Part shown: in pieces, positions 26,233-35,859 of the stretch
How the letters are laid out: each line of letters begins with the position of its first letter
Numbering within the stretch: the first letter of the stretch is position 1
Assembly: GCA_050872965.1 (NCBI GenBank)
Contig: JBNMHW010000004.1
Location: 3,748-67,747 of the forward strand
Source: W0P33-017 sp050872965
Lineage (GTDB): Bacteria > Bacillota > Clostridia > Lachnospirales > Lachnospiraceae
Direction of reading: 5' to 3'
DNA length: 64,000 nucleotides
The notes under the pieces: model-generated
What the model was told of the DNA's origin: nothing
The model's input: the letters and a program-made list of their open reading frames with translations, nothing else
The model's database searches: none
Made by a program: the position numbers and the translations under genes

Positions 26233-26975
26233 TTTGCGTTTATTCTCTCCTTATATTCGTCTGCCGTTCCATCAAATACCACTTTACCGTCATGAATCTG
26301 GATCACACGTTTTGCTTCTACTGCAATGGAATTATCATGTGTGATGATAACGATCGTGTTTCCCTCTGCATTCAGATCCTTTAAAAAGTCCAGTACTTCC
26401 CGGCTCGTGCGGGAATCGAGTGCACCTGTCGGTTCATCCGCAAGTATCAGGGACGGATTTCCCGCCAGTGCACGTGCAATCGATACACGCTGCTGCTGTC
26501 CTCCGGAGAGCTGGTTCGGATATTTTCTCCATACATCCCCCAGTCCGACCTTCGCCAGCGATGCAACCGCGCGCTCGTGACGCTCCATATCTCCGACACC
26601 CGCATAGAGCAGGGGCAGTTCCACATTTTTAGCCAGATTCATCTTGGGCAGCAGATTGTACTGCTGAAAGATAAATCCGATCTGCTTATTGCGGATCACT
26701 GCGAGCTGATCGTCCGACATCGAACCGACATCGATCCCGTTGAGGTAATACTTTCCCTCGGTAGGTACATCCAGTGCACCGATGATATTCATGATCGTAG
26801 ATTTACCGCTGCCGGACTTTCCGACGATCGCGACCATCTCTCCCCGATCAATTGAAAATGAGATACCGTCATTCGCGCGTACCTGTGTATCACCCATCTG
26901 ATAAATCTTGTAAATGTCCTGCAGCTCGATCAGATGCGGATGTTCGTCATTTTGTCTGTTTTGTGCCATAGCCAT
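26229..26975 (-). CDS. ABC transporter ATPase (MacB/LolD type)
   Basis: A 248-aa ATPase. Walker A GKSGSGKSTIMN, Q-loop FIFQQYNLLPKM, signature LSGGQQQRVSIARAL, Walker B LILADEPTGALDSRT, H-loop ITHD. Start placed at 26975 because GGAGAGG lies just upstream and overlaps the end of the adaptor gene; the ORF start at 27008 lies inside that gene. Energises the FtsX-type permease encoded next. Confidence 0.93.
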   Translation of the reverse strand: MAMAQNRQNDEHPHLIELQDIYKIYQMGDTQVRANDGISFSIDRGEMVAIVGKSGSGKSTIMNIIGALDVPTEGKYYLNGIDVGSMSDDQLAVIRNKQIGFIFQQYNLLPKMNLAKNVELPLLYAGVGDMERHERAVASLAKVGLGDVWRKYPNQLSGGQQQRVSIARALAGNPSLILADEPTGALDSRTSREVLDFLKDLNAEGNTIVIITHDNSIAVEAKRVIQIHDGKVVFDGTADEYKERINAK

Positions 26976-26976
26976 C

Positions 26977-28611
26977 CTATTCCTCTCCGCTGCCGTCATC
27001 CTCTTCATAATATTCCATGCCGCCGCCCATCATAAACTGACTCATGTCCGTAATCTGTGTACGCGGCACATACACCTCATCTGTCTCACTCAGCCCGGAT
27101 AAGATCTGAACCTCGGAATCATTGCTGATACCGACCGTGACTTCTACCTGATGGAATCCGTTCGGTACGCCATCGGCGATCTCTTCCTCGCTCGTCTGCT
27201 GATCCTGCGCATTTTTCACGTATACCATATTACCGCGCATCAGCGCATCCACCGGAATGCACAGCGCATTCTTTTCCTCCTCCAGAACGATCTTCGCAGA
27301 TACATTCATGCCGGGCAGCAGGGAGCCTACCTCATCCATCTCTACTGTGACCGGATATTCCGTCACTCCTCCGTTTGTGATCGCCTCCAGACTGATATTG
27401 GTAATATGTCCGGTCATCTCTACCTCCGGCAGTGCATCCGCGGTAACGGTAACTTCCTGACCAACCTTGATCTTTAATACATCCAGTTCATCTACCTTCA
27501 TACGGAATTTTACCTTTGACAGATCATAGATCACCGCCAGAGGATTCGCATAGGTCGCATTGATATTGTCGCCTTTCTTTGCATTTTTCGTGATCACCGT
27601 ACCGGAGATCGGCGCAGTCACGCTGTAATCATCCAGCGACTTTTTGGCGCTGGAGAGCTGATTCTGGGCACTCTCCACATTGAGCTGTGAGCTCTTTACA
27701 CTATCACCGACTGTCGCATCCTTCAATACCAGATAGGTAGCACCCTTCTTCAGATAACCGCCCTCTTTGATCTTCAGTGATTCGATCGTACCGCTGCCGT
27801 CAGCGATCAGTGTGCCCTCGGATTTTACGGAAAAAGTACCCGCCGTATTACAGTCCGTGTTGCCAATGCTCGCAGAACCACTCATACCGGCCGCTATTCC
27901 ACCCGGGTTGACGACCTCGATCGTAACATAACGGACAACCATATTTCCGGACAATGTCGTTGTCGTCGGATCAATCGCAGTGACTGTACCACGGATCCGC
28001 TCATCCTCATCACCTACATAGACATTCGCGCGGTTGCCGATCCAACTGTTTTTGACATCCGCTGCATTGAACGGCACCTCCAGCGTCATTGTCGTGTTAT
28101 CGTAGACATCTGCCACCTTGCTGCCTGCCGTGATCTTATCTCCTGCTGATACATACAGCTTTTTCACGTAGCCTTCCTGATCTGAGGTCAGCGACAGGTT
28201 ATCCTTGGTCTGTTTTTTACTGTCTACGGCATCGTTGTAGCTTTGCTTTGCCTGCTCGACGCTCAATTCTGCTGATTTGATCGAATTCTCCACATTTTCC
28301 GTGGAAAACTGGTACAGCACCTGTCCTTTTTCCACGATATCGCCTTCCTCAAACGGCGCCTTTACGATCTCGCCCTGCACCATCGGTGTAATGGAATACT
28401 GGTCGTTCGGCTCGATCGTTCCTGTTCCGGTGAGTTCTACCTGCAGATCCTGCTTGATGGGTGTCTGCGACTGATAAGTTCCGTCTGTCATGCCATCTGC
28501 CCTTTTTGCAAGGATCTTCGGAACTACCACAAAGCCCACGATGATCAGTATAATAAGAAGGATCAGTCCTTTTTTATGTCTTTTCAAAAACTGTGATATT
28601 TTTTCTTTCAT
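26977..28611 (-). CDS. HlyD/MacA-like membrane fusion adaptor
   Basis: A 544-aa membrane-anchored adaptor. N-terminal TM (residues 15-33), then beta-barrel and lipoyl segments (IVKAPFEEGDIVEKGQVLY; a second APISGTVITKNAKKGDNINA), coiled coil around 335-355, and a membrane-proximal C-terminal domain. Two lipoyl-like halves with an internal SVKSEGTLIADGSGTIESLK unit make it longer than typical MacA. Acidic tail ends in Glu. Sits 18 bp after the SLH gene and directly before the ATPase. Confidence 0.88.
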   Translation of the reverse strand: MKEKISQFLKRHKKGLILLIILIIVGFVVVPKILAKRADGMTDGTYQSQTPIKQDLQVELTGTGTIEPNDQYSITPMVQGEIVKAPFEEGDIVEKGQVLYQFSTENVENSIKSAELSVEQAKQSYNDAVDSKKQTKDNLSLTSDQEGYVKKLYVSAGDKITAGSKVADVYDNTTMTLEVPFNAADVKNSWIGNRANVYVGDEDERIRGTVTAIDPTTTTLSGNMVVRYVTIEVVNPGGIAAGMSGSASIGNTDCNTAGTFSVKSEGTLIADGSGTIESLKIKEGGYLKKGATYLVLKDATVGDSVKSSQLNVESAQNQLSSAKKSLDDYSVTAPISGTVITKNAKKGDNINATYANPLAVIYDLSKVKFRMKVDELDVLKIKVGQEVTVTADALPEVEMTGHITNISLEAITNGGVTEYPVTVEMDEVGSLLPGMNVSAKIVLEEEKNALCIPVDALMRGNMVYVKNAQDQQTSEEEIADGVPNGFHQVEVTVGISNDSEVQILSGLSETDEVYVPRTQITDMSQFMMGGGMEYYEEDDGSGEE

Positions 28612-28629
28612 ATTCTTCTTCCTGTCTGC

Positions 28630-30564
28630 TTATTTTGCCGTTGCTACGATCACACGCACTCTGCCGCCTGTCGTTCCGTCATAATAGGCGGTCAGATCAT
28701 AATTAGTCAGACTCATGACCTTGGACAGCTCTGTTGCGTAATACGTTGATCCTTTTTTCAGATAGACGCCCACATCATCAGCCATGATATATGCCTGTCT
28801 GCCGTTTGAGACTTCCGTCTGCGTAATGGATGTCACGGTAATGCTGCCAAGCGTCTTGATACCTGTCACCGATCCGTCCGATGCAAATGCGAACTGTGCC
28901 GGTCCGACATAACCCTGCATACCGAAGACCTGTCCGTTGCTCGTCGCATAACCGCTCTGATCTCCGATCTGGTAGCTGTAATTGCCCATAAATGTCATCG
29001 TTGCGGCGCTTGCCACTTCACTCGCCGCTGTCAGGATACCGTATTTATAGTTATCCCCGGTTACTCCCCGTATGATGAGATCCGTGATCTCCTTATTCGC
29101 ATTGACATGATAGTAGAGGATATTGCTTGCATTGATCGTAAGTCCTGCCAGACGATTGCGCTCGATCCTGCTGTAGCTTCCGTTATTATCATATTCTAAG
29201 ATCCGGATGCTCTCGGAGAGCTGATAGCTCGAAAATCTGCTTGCATCCGCACTCACGATACCGTTCAGCCGGTCGATCGTCACTTTATTTACAACCGGTT
29301 TTCCATTGTCAAATGCGATCTCTACCGGTGTCCGCTCTGAGAATTTCGTCAGATCCTCGACTTCATACTCATGCGTTTCACCAAGTGTATCTAACATCGT
29401 AATATATTTTTTCACATTTGTATCATTTTTATCATCACTGACCTTCTCTGTCTTGGATAATACGATACCACCGATAAACGAATTCATCGTCTGTGCATCA
29501 CCGATGCCTACCACTTTTCCATCTTTTCCAAGCAGCAGCGTGATATAATCGCCGACCGAATAGCTGCCCATCGCAGATACATCATATGCGATCTGCTGAT
29601 CCGCCAAGGTGTAACTCGTACCCGCGACAGTCACTGCTGTCGGTGTGTAGCGATCCGGTGATACACCGTTCAATCGACCGGTCACACGATCCTGATATAC
29701 AAAGATGCTGTTCAGTTTTTTTGAATAATAGAGCACATCATAGGTATGTATATTATCGGCCGTGCTCTTGGAGCCATCAATGTAGATCGTCGCACTGCCG
29801 GTCTTGACCGGAACCTGTTTGGTCCAGTCATCCTGTGCGATCACCGGTCCGTCCAGCTCATCGTAGACGAGTGGCAGATAGGCGATATCTCCGTTCGCAT
29901 CCAGTGTATAGTTCAGTGAACGCGCATAGATTGTACCGCTCTTAGACTGGGTCACCTGCATATTGTAGAGCAGGCAGCTCATGTCCTTATATGTCATGGC
30001 TGCGGATGCTTTCTTTTTTATATTGGTGTTCAGCTTCTGCGACTTGTAAAATGACATCTTGGCGCTGCTTAAACTTCCCTGAAAATCACTGTCCTCATAG
30101 CCCAGCATCGCGAGCACCGCTGATACGGATTCCTGCAGCGTCACAGCCTGCTTCGGGCGGAATTTTCCCTTCAGGTTGCCCTTCATCCAGCCGTTCTCCA
30201 CTGCGATGCGGATATACGGTGCATAGGCACTCGTCCGCTTCACATCGGAGTACATCGATGTCTTGACGGTCGTTCCGACCTTGTCCTTATACGGAGAAAG
30301 CTGCACCAGCATCTTGGCGAACTGCTGTCTGGTGACTTTTTTCTTTAGCCCTGCCGTCGTTGTCTGAGAGGGCTTTAATACACCCTGTGCGACCAGCACT
30401 CGCTGTGCCAGCGCCACATCATAGGTCGGATTGGTCTTCTCTGTTGTCGTCGCAGATGCTGACGCTGTTCCTGTCATATCCGCTGCCGATGCCGGTGCCA
30501 CCGCTGTAAAGGTCAGTGCCGCACTCAGCAGTATGAGCGCGATACGGTCATATTTTGTTTTCAT
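28630..30564 (-). CDS. S-layer-homology-domain surface protein
   Basis: A 644-aa secreted protein with a signal peptide (LILLSAALTFTAVAPASAA). Two SLH-type modules lie at about residues 45-165 (KVTRQQFAKMLVQL; PYIRIAVENGWMKGN; VTLQESVSAVLAMLGY), which would bind the wall's secondary polymer. The rest (about 200-644) is beta-rich without a family I recognise. Start 30564 has AGAGGTG. It heads the minus-strand run with the adaptor, ATPase and permease genes, so it may be a surface component of that exporter; this is inference from position only. Confidence 0.85.
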   Translation of the reverse strand: MKTKYDRIALILLSAALTFTAVAPASAADMTGTASASATTTEKTNPTYDVALAQRVLVAQGVLKPSQTTTAGLKKKVTRQQFAKMLVQLSPYKDKVGTTVKTSMYSDVKRTSAYAPYIRIAVENGWMKGNLKGKFRPKQAVTLQESVSAVLAMLGYEDSDFQGSLSSAKMSFYKSQKLNTNIKKKASAAMTYKDMSCLLYNMQVTQSKSGTIYARSLNYTLDANGDIAYLPLVYDELDGPVIAQDDWTKQVPVKTGSATIYIDGSKSTADNIHTYDVLYYSKKLNSIFVYQDRVTGRLNGVSPDRYTPTAVTVAGTSYTLADQQIAYDVSAMGSYSVGDYITLLLGKDGKVVGIGDAQTMNSFIGGIVLSKTEKVSDDKNDTNVKKYITMLDTLGETHEYEVEDLTKFSERTPVEIAFDNGKPVVNKVTIDRLNGIVSADASRFSSYQLSESIRILEYDNNGSYSRIERNRLAGLTINASNILYYHVNANKEITDLIIRGVTGDNYKYGILTAASEVASAATMTFMGNYSYQIGDQSGYATSNGQVFGMQGYVGPAQFAFASDGSVTGIKTLGSITVTSITQTEVSNGRQAYIMADDVGVYLKKGSTYYATELSKVMSLTNYDLTAYYDGTTGGRVRVIVATAK

Positions 30565-30593
30565 TCGATTCACCTCTGTAGTTCCTGTTTACT

Positions 30594-30924
30594 AGGTGAT
30601 TGCAAAACCATTTTTAGATTGGGCTGTCTGGCTACGGTCACAGCAGTATCCCGATCAGATTGCTCCGGTTGCCCGGCGGTGTCTCGCTGTCTCTTCAGCC
30701 TTGGCTCAATGTGTCCTTCGCACACATAGCCTGCAGCTTTCAGTTATGACATGAGGTACGTTACCAAATCGCTCGCACCTCGCCGGACAAACGTCGCAAC
30801 TGACGAGATCTACTGTGATCTCAGCCGCCAGCCCTGCGCTACATATGCTGCTTGCAGGAGCTGCATTTTGAGAAAATCTGTACTCACATGCCTCAATCTA
30901 CACAACGAACAAATTTCGCAATCA
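30594..30924. mobile_element. Interspersed hairpin-rich element, copy 2 (deleted right half)
   Basis: Same ends (AGGTGATTGCAAAACCATTT left; AAATTTCGCAATCA right). The left half is highly similar to copy 1 over its whole length (GGCTACGGT, CAGATTGCTCCGGTTGCCC, CTTCGCACACATAGCCTGC), while most of the right-half hairpin is deleted, leaving GCTTGCAGGAGCTGCAT and the terminal repeat. CCTGTTT occurs next to both ends (30584 and 30925), a partial target duplication. It stands between the SLH gene start and the hairpin region that follows. Confidence 0.7.
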
Positions 30925-30949
30925 CCTGTTTTTCTGTTATTTATAGGTC

Positions 30950-31150
30950 TTCCCCGCTCGGCAAAAGCCTGAAAACTCTTCGCGTTTCCAGGCTCGCGGG
31001 CGCGTTCACATGTAAGAAAGAATCCTGCAAAGCAGGATTCTCCGCCTGCGGCGGGTCGCTCCAGCGACATTATTCCCCGCCGACGCAGGGCGATCCTGCC
31101 CGGAGGGCTTTTTGTAATAGGTAATTTCAACGAAATTTCCTATTACAAAA
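30950..31150. repeat. Mosaic of hairpins, possible structured RNA or palindromic repeat
   Basis: No ORF. Successive palindromes: GCCTG...CAGGC (about 30967-30993), AATCCTGC/GCAGGATT (about 31021), GTCGC/GCGAC (about 31054), GGGC/GCCC, and a strong stem at 31110-31150 (12 bp TTTTGTAATAGG/CCTATTACAAAA, one T-T mismatch, then AATTTC/GAAATT). GC content jumps within it relative to the flanks. It may be a repeat of the REP type. Confidence 0.5.
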
Positions 31151-31152
31151 GA

Positions 31153-31187
31153 AAAAGATTGCATGATGCAAGCATCTGCAATCTTTT
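31153..31187 (-). terminator. Intrinsic terminator downstream of the beta-propeller gene
   Basis: AAAAGATTGCA pairs with TGCAATCTTTT, followed on the minus strand by a T-rich run. About 115 bp after the stop at 31303; 31190-31302 is otherwise featureless AT-rich sequence. Confidence 0.65.
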
Positions 31188-31302
31188 ATTCCTACATGCT
31201 CACTTTTGCCTTCGCGGACATTATAGCATGCTACACATGTGATTTGTACGATTTTATGAAATTTTAAGGATTTGTAAATATTTTTTTATATTTGACCATT
31301 CC

Positions 31303-33540
31303 TCACTGCAGATCATACTGCCCAATGCGCTGATATCCTTCTGCCATATCGTAGACGATGATCTGATCTGCGCAGACCAGATACAGGCGGTCACCGATAT
31401 ACACGTTCCGGTAGTCGTATGAACTGCGGCTGTAGTCTTCCTTGTCCCAGATACACTCGCTGTTCACTTCCTGCAGCCTGTTTCCTGTCACGCGATAGAT
31501 ATGCTCTGATAAGATATTATTTTCTCCCTTATCGTCTGTCACAAATGCGACCACATTCTTTGTGCTGTCTGCCAGCAGTGCTTTGTAATCAGTCGTTGCG
31601 GGAGCATTGCAGGCATCTGTCAATACTGCTTTATCGCTCTCTGTGACCTTCGTCGGATCTGAAATATCATACAGCGACAGCTTGATGCCTACAAACTCAT
31701 CGCCTCCGGCGCCATGCTCTTCTCCGACTCCGATTAGGTGCGTGTCATCCCAGAACTGCAGGTAATCTGAAAATCCCGGGATCTCCAGTTCTCCGATCAA
31801 TGCCGGATGCGCCGGATCACTGAAATCGACTGTAAAGAGCGGATCCGTATTCCGATAGGTGACAAAATAACCGATATGATCTACAAATCGTGCCGCATAG
31901 ACGATCTCTCCGTCTGCGATATGATCGATCTGACCCGTAATCTTCAGCCGGGCGTCTAATACATACAGCTGGTTTGTCTTATCATCGGTCGTCAGCACAT
32001 ACAGATAGCCGTCGCTGCTCTCATGCAGGGCAAACGTATCATTGATCTCACCCTTTACCGATTCCGCACAGTCAGCAACGATCTGACCATCCGTGATCCG
32101 GAATTTTGTGAGCGAGGTAACCACCTGATTCACCGTATCCGAATATTTTGATGTATATAAAATGACGCTGTCCTGTGTCACATACAGGGTCGAATATCCG
32201 CTAAAGATCAGTTTCTGATCGCATACCTGCTCCGGCTCACTGATATCAAACGATGCGATCAGCACGCCGCCCTGATCCTGCTGATCCGGCAGATAGATGC
32301 AGTCTGAGGGGATCGTCTGCCCCTGGACTTTGGGCAGCAGTTCCTTCACATCATCCTCACCCGGATAAGTACGTGTCTGCTGTACATTTTGTTTTGATGC
32401 ATCTTCCCCTTCCAACGGAACAAGCCCGTATTCATATTCTGATCCAACCCACTTTGTGTACAGGCGATGCGTGTCTGCATAATAATCTGTAAACAGATAT
32501 ACCTTATCTCCGATCTTTCGTGAGGTGTGATAGGTGCCATCCTGCTCGAATGTACCTATCAGGCGTGCTCCCGCCGGACTGGTGATATCATAGGTCAGCA
32601 CCTGCGTATGCATGCGCGGATTTGAAATATACGCGATATCCGCTATAGCCAGATCCTTCGGGTTGTCATCCGCAGTCTGCTCCGTCAGTTCCGTGTCCTC
32701 CACCTGAACGATCAATATCAGCCGTCCATCCGACACATACATTTCGCGGATCGCATCCAGATTGCCTGTGAGCTTTGGCGTGATACTGCCAAGCTGCCGG
32801 ATCTGACCATCCGATGTATCGACGATCCGCACCTGTTTTTCGGTTGCGATATAGATATACTGTCCATCGGTTTTTACAATATCGCTCTCATCAACACCTT
32901 CCACCTGCAGATTGGTCGTTGAATAGTCTTTCTGTGCCATAGAATCTTCCGTATTCATAGATTGACTGCTGCCTGCCTGCTTTTGGACGTATCCCGACAT
33001 CGATTCACTGTCTGCCATCACGCCGTCAGCCTCGGCTCCATCCTCCGCACCCTGGCCTGTCAGGATTCCGTTATCTTTAGTGATCTGTGACAGTGGAAAC
33101 ATGCGGCCGACCTCTGTATAGCTGTCTGCCTGATGATAGTCACCCAATTCGGTCGCTGAGATGAGCTCTGCCTGATCTGTGTTTTGTATCTGACCCCCTG
33201 ATAACGGTTCGCTGTCTGATACCTGACTGATCGCTGCGCCGCTCGTACTCACACTACCCTGCGCGTGATCCTCCGGCAGACTCTGACGCTCTGCCAGCGT
33301 AAATGTGCCAAACGATACTGCCAGCACGACTGCTGCCGCTGCCACACGGCTGCCATAACCATGCCAGCGGAAGATGTGTCCGGTGCTGCGGCTCTTATGT
33401 CTGCTGCTGTCTGTCTGCTCCTTATTCTGCTGTGGCTGCGCGCTGAGGCGTTTTTCCATCTGCTCCGGTGACAGTTCCGGCGGGATCTCCACCTGCTGTG
33501 CCTCGCGCCACATTGCTTCCAATATACGATTCTCTTCCAT
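31303..33540 (-). CDS. Membrane-anchored beta-propeller protein, likely anti-sigma/sensor
   Basis: A 745-aa protein with a cytosolic N-terminus (residues 1-65, including PPELSPEQMEKRLSAQ), one TM (about 70-90, VAAAAVVLAVSFGTFTL) and a large extracytoplasmic beta-propeller domain from about residue 195 (VEGVDESDIVKTDGQYIYIA, VLTYDITSPAGARLIGTF, LYDISDPTKV), matching the secreted beta-propeller (PF09826-like) family. Start at 33540 with AAGGAGG. It begins 13 bp after an ECF sigma factor gene, the usual place of an anti-sigma factor, and its membrane topology fits. No zinc-finger anti-sigma motif is visible in the short N-terminus. Confidence 0.82.
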   Translation of the reverse strand: MEENRILEAMWREAQQVEIPPELSPEQMEKRLSAQPQQNKEQTDSSRHKSRSTGHIFRWHGYGSRVAAAAVVLAVSFGTFTLAERQSLPEDHAQGSVSTSGAAISQVSDSEPLSGGQIQNTDQAELISATELGDYHQADSYTEVGRMFPLSQITKDNGILTGQGAEDGAEADGVMADSESMSGYVQKQAGSSQSMNTEDSMAQKDYSTTNLQVEGVDESDIVKTDGQYIYIATEKQVRIVDTSDGQIRQLGSITPKLTGNLDAIREMYVSDGRLILIVQVEDTELTEQTADDNPKDLAIADIAYISNPRMHTQVLTYDITSPAGARLIGTFEQDGTYHTSRKIGDKVYLFTDYYADTHRLYTKWVGSEYEYGLVPLEGEDASKQNVQQTRTYPGEDDVKELLPKVQGQTIPSDCIYLPDQQDQGGVLIASFDISEPEQVCDQKLIFSGYSTLYVTQDSVILYTSKYSDTVNQVVTSLTKFRITDGQIVADCAESVKGEINDTFALHESSDGYLYVLTTDDKTNQLYVLDARLKITGQIDHIADGEIVYAARFVDHIGYFVTYRNTDPLFTVDFSDPAHPALIGELEIPGFSDYLQFWDDTHLIGVGEEHGAGGDEFVGIKLSLYDISDPTKVTESDKAVLTDACNAPATTDYKALLADSTKNVVAFVTDDKGENNILSEHIYRVTGNRLQEVNSECIWDKEDYSRSSYDYRNVYIGDRLYLVCADQIIVYDMAEGYQRIGQYDLQ

Positions 33541-33553
33541 ATGCGGACCCTCC

Positions 33554-34072
33554 TTACACTCTTTCCAGCGCTTCACCCATGCGTTTCAGTGCCCGATGTT
33601 CCCTTGAACGCACGGTATTTTCATTCATATGTAACGCTTCTGCCAGTTCCCGCGTCCGGTAACCTGCAAACAGATGAAGTCCTATGATCAGGCGATCCGT
33701 ATCATCCAGCTTCTGAAACTCTTCACGTACCTGCAGATGCTCGGCACTCGGCACGCCATCCGGCGCACGCAGTGTATCTGCGACCACATCAGTCAGTTCC
33801 GCCGGTCTGCGCGTATACTCGCGCATCTTTGCCTTGCATTTATTTGCCAGTATCGTAAAGATCCAGTGTTTGAACGAGCCTTCCTCCCGCAGCGATCCGA
33901 TCGACGCCCACGCATCCATCACTGCATCGCTGACGGCATCCTTTGCGTCCTCCGCATGATGCAGCATATAATATGCAAACCGGTACATCTCCTGATATAC
34001 GTCCCTGTACAGTTCTGTGAATGCCGACGCGTCTCCTGCCTGTGCCGCACGGATCATATTCTCTCGTTCCAT
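33554..34072 (-). CDS. ECF-type sigma factor
   Basis: A 172-aa sigma-70-family regulator of extracytoplasmic function. Region 2 at about residues 10-75 (FTELYRDVYQEMYRFAYYML, DAVSDAVMDAW) and region 4 at about 115-165 (LDDTDRLIIGLHLFAGY, TRELAEALHMNENTVRSREH). GGAGG six bases before ATG 34072. Overlaps no other gene and precedes the beta-propeller gene in a two-gene unit. Its target promoters cannot be assigned from this window. Confidence 0.92.
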   Translation of the reverse strand: MERENMIRAAQAGDASAFTELYRDVYQEMYRFAYYMLHHAEDAKDAVSDAVMDAWASIGSLREEGSFKHWIFTILANKCKAKMREYTRRPAELTDVVADTLRAPDGVPSAEHLQVREEFQKLDDTDRLIIGLHLFAGYRTRELAEALHMNENTVRSREHRALKRMGEALERV

Positions 34073-34192
34073 AGCTATCCTCCGGATTTTGATAACTGTA
34101 GTGATTTCTCACCGTTTCAGATATCGTGCTTCATCTGTCTTACATATCATAAGTGTAAAAAAGAATCGGTTTTGTTGCAGGAAGTTTATTTT

Positions 34193-34858
34193 TTATAAAA
34201 TTTGTTTCATATAGTCTCTCACCGCCAGCAGATCCGGCAGTATCACGTCCGCTAATGCACGTATCTCCTCTGTCGGCTGTTTGAGATCCGGCACCATGAT
34301 CGCCGTGATCCCCGCAGCAGACAGTGCACGCACACCGTTGAAAGAATCCTCGATACCGACCGCGTGCTCCGGTGCCACACCAAGTACCTCACATGCCTTT
34401 AGAAAAATATCCGGTTCCGGCTTGCTGCGTGCCACCATATCTCCGCAGATCACGGCATCAAAATAGGACAGCAATCCACCGTCCCGCAGTTCCTGTGTAA
34501 CAACATCCCTTCGCGTCGATGATGCCAGAGCGATCCTGATATTATGCATTTGCAAAAATTGTAGCAATTCCTCTACACCGGGTTTCTTCGGCAGTCGTCC
34601 CTCTCCGTAACGCTCATGAAACAATGCTGACATCTCCTGCTTGTACATATCATAAGGGAAATCGGCTCCGTAGTGTTCCTTCATGATCTCCTGCGTTTTC
34701 TCCCGCGTTGTGCCGAGCGCCTCGTAGCACGGTGTCTCAATATCTTCGATGCCGTATTTGTCTGCGATGACTTTCCAGCATTCAATGACCTTGATCTCTG
34801 AATCGAAGATCACGCCATCCATATCAAATAATACAGCCTGTATCTGTGTGCCTGTCAT
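34193..34858 (-). CDS. HAD-IA phosphatase/phosphomutase (beta-PGM-like)
   Basis: A 221-aa cytosolic HAD hydrolase. Motif I FDMDGVIFDSE (residues 11-21), motif II ASSTRRDV, motif III KPEPDIF, motif IV GIEDSFNGVRA. The cap between motif I and II is the small helical C1 type. Substrate is likely a sugar phosphate since the gene follows a GH26 glycosidase by 20 bp. Phosphatase or mutase cannot be decided. Confidence 0.88.
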   Translation of the reverse strand: MTGTQIQAVLFDMDGVIFDSEIKVIECWKVIADKYGIEDIETPCYEALGTTREKTQEIMKEHYGADFPYDMYKQEMSALFHERYGEGRLPKKPGVEELLQFLQMHNIRIALASSTRRDVVTQELRDGGLLSYFDAVICGDMVARSKPEPDIFLKACEVLGVAPEHAVGIEDSFNGVRALSAAGITAIMVPDLKQPTEEIRALADVILPDLLAVRDYMKQIL

Positions 34859-34878
34859 TCTGCTCTTATCCTCTCATA

Positions 34879-35817
34879 TCATAATGTGACCGCATACGGA
34901 CTGCGATACATCTTCTGTAGCTGCGTCGTGGCATTATACTGCTCCCCGATGCAGAACTCCTTTGACCACGTCATATAATACGCCCACGGTGTATGCGACT
35001 GCTCGACCACTTCGATATCCGGCATGTAACCCACCTCCGCCAGCGCAGCCACTTTCTGTCCGGATGTAACACGGATCAACTGTTCATACTGCTCGTGATA
35101 ATCTGTTTTTTCATAAGAAGTCAGATAAATGTCTACTGACACAATATCCACGCAGTCATCCCCGGGATATGCGTCCTCAGCAGCGCAGTTCCATACCCAC
35201 AGCAGATGATCCAGATGCAGTTCTTTCGTATAATAGTCGTACATGAGCCAGTATAATCTGCATGCGACCTGCGGTCCTTTCGCTCCCCACCAGAACCAGT
35301 CACCGTCCGATTCGTGGAACGGCCGCCAGAGTACCGGGATGTGTGCATCCTGAAACTTTCTCAGTTCCACAGCAATCACATCCATATCATGATAAAACGC
35401 TTCCCGCTCCGGTGTACCCTCGATCAGGATCTGCGCAGCATCAAAGTCCGTGTTCTTCGCATAAAAACTCTTATCATGTCCGCCAACCGGCGAAAACCAG
35501 TGAAACGAAAGTGTCACGATCCCGCCTGACTCCTGCGCCCATTTGAGAGCAGTCTCTACCGTTCCCCGATCCTCATACACCTCTGTCAGACACTCCTGCG
35601 TCGCATCATCATAATTGATATTCGGAGAATACGCGAGCAGTTCAAATCCCCGCAGCATCGGCTCCTTTCCTGTCATATTCCGGATATATGTGATCTCTTC
35701 CATCGGATTGGTCTGCGTATGCTGCCCGGTGATCAGCGCCTTCCCCGCTGTATCCGATAAGTAATTCAATAATTTTTTTGCCTCTGCTGTGGCATTCCGG
35801 TTTGCTGTTAACTGCAT
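34879..35817 (-). CDS. Glycoside hydrolase family 26 (beta-mannanase-like)
   Basis: A 312-aa glycosidase. GH26 catalytic residues are visible: acid/base Glu in LWRPFHESDGDWFWWG and nucleophile Glu in VAALAEVGYMPD. The start of the domain, LITGQHTQTNP, is also typical. Start at 35817 with GGGAG; no signal peptide, so it is cytosolic and should act on imported manno-oligosaccharides. Forms an operon with the HAD gene. Confidence 0.88.
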   Translation of the reverse strand: MQLTANRNATAEAKKLLNYLSDTAGKALITGQHTQTNPMEEITYIRNMTGKEPMLRGFELLAYSPNINYDDATQECLTEVYEDRGTVETALKWAQESGGIVTLSFHWFSPVGGHDKSFYAKNTDFDAAQILIEGTPEREAFYHDMDVIAVELRKFQDAHIPVLWRPFHESDGDWFWWGAKGPQVACRLYWLMYDYYTKELHLDHLLWVWNCAAEDAYPGDDCVDIVSVDIYLTSYEKTDYHEQYEQLIRVTSGQKVAALAEVGYMPDIEVVEQSHTPWAYYMTWSKEFCIGEQYNATTQLQKMYRSPYAVTL

Positions 35818-35859
35818 GTGTGTCCGCTCCCTTCTAATTCTTCCAGCAGGCAATCCTAC

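Noticed and set aside
30950..31150. CRISPR-like array.
   Set aside because: The palindromes differ in sequence and spacing; there is no repeated unit with unique spacers and no cas gene.
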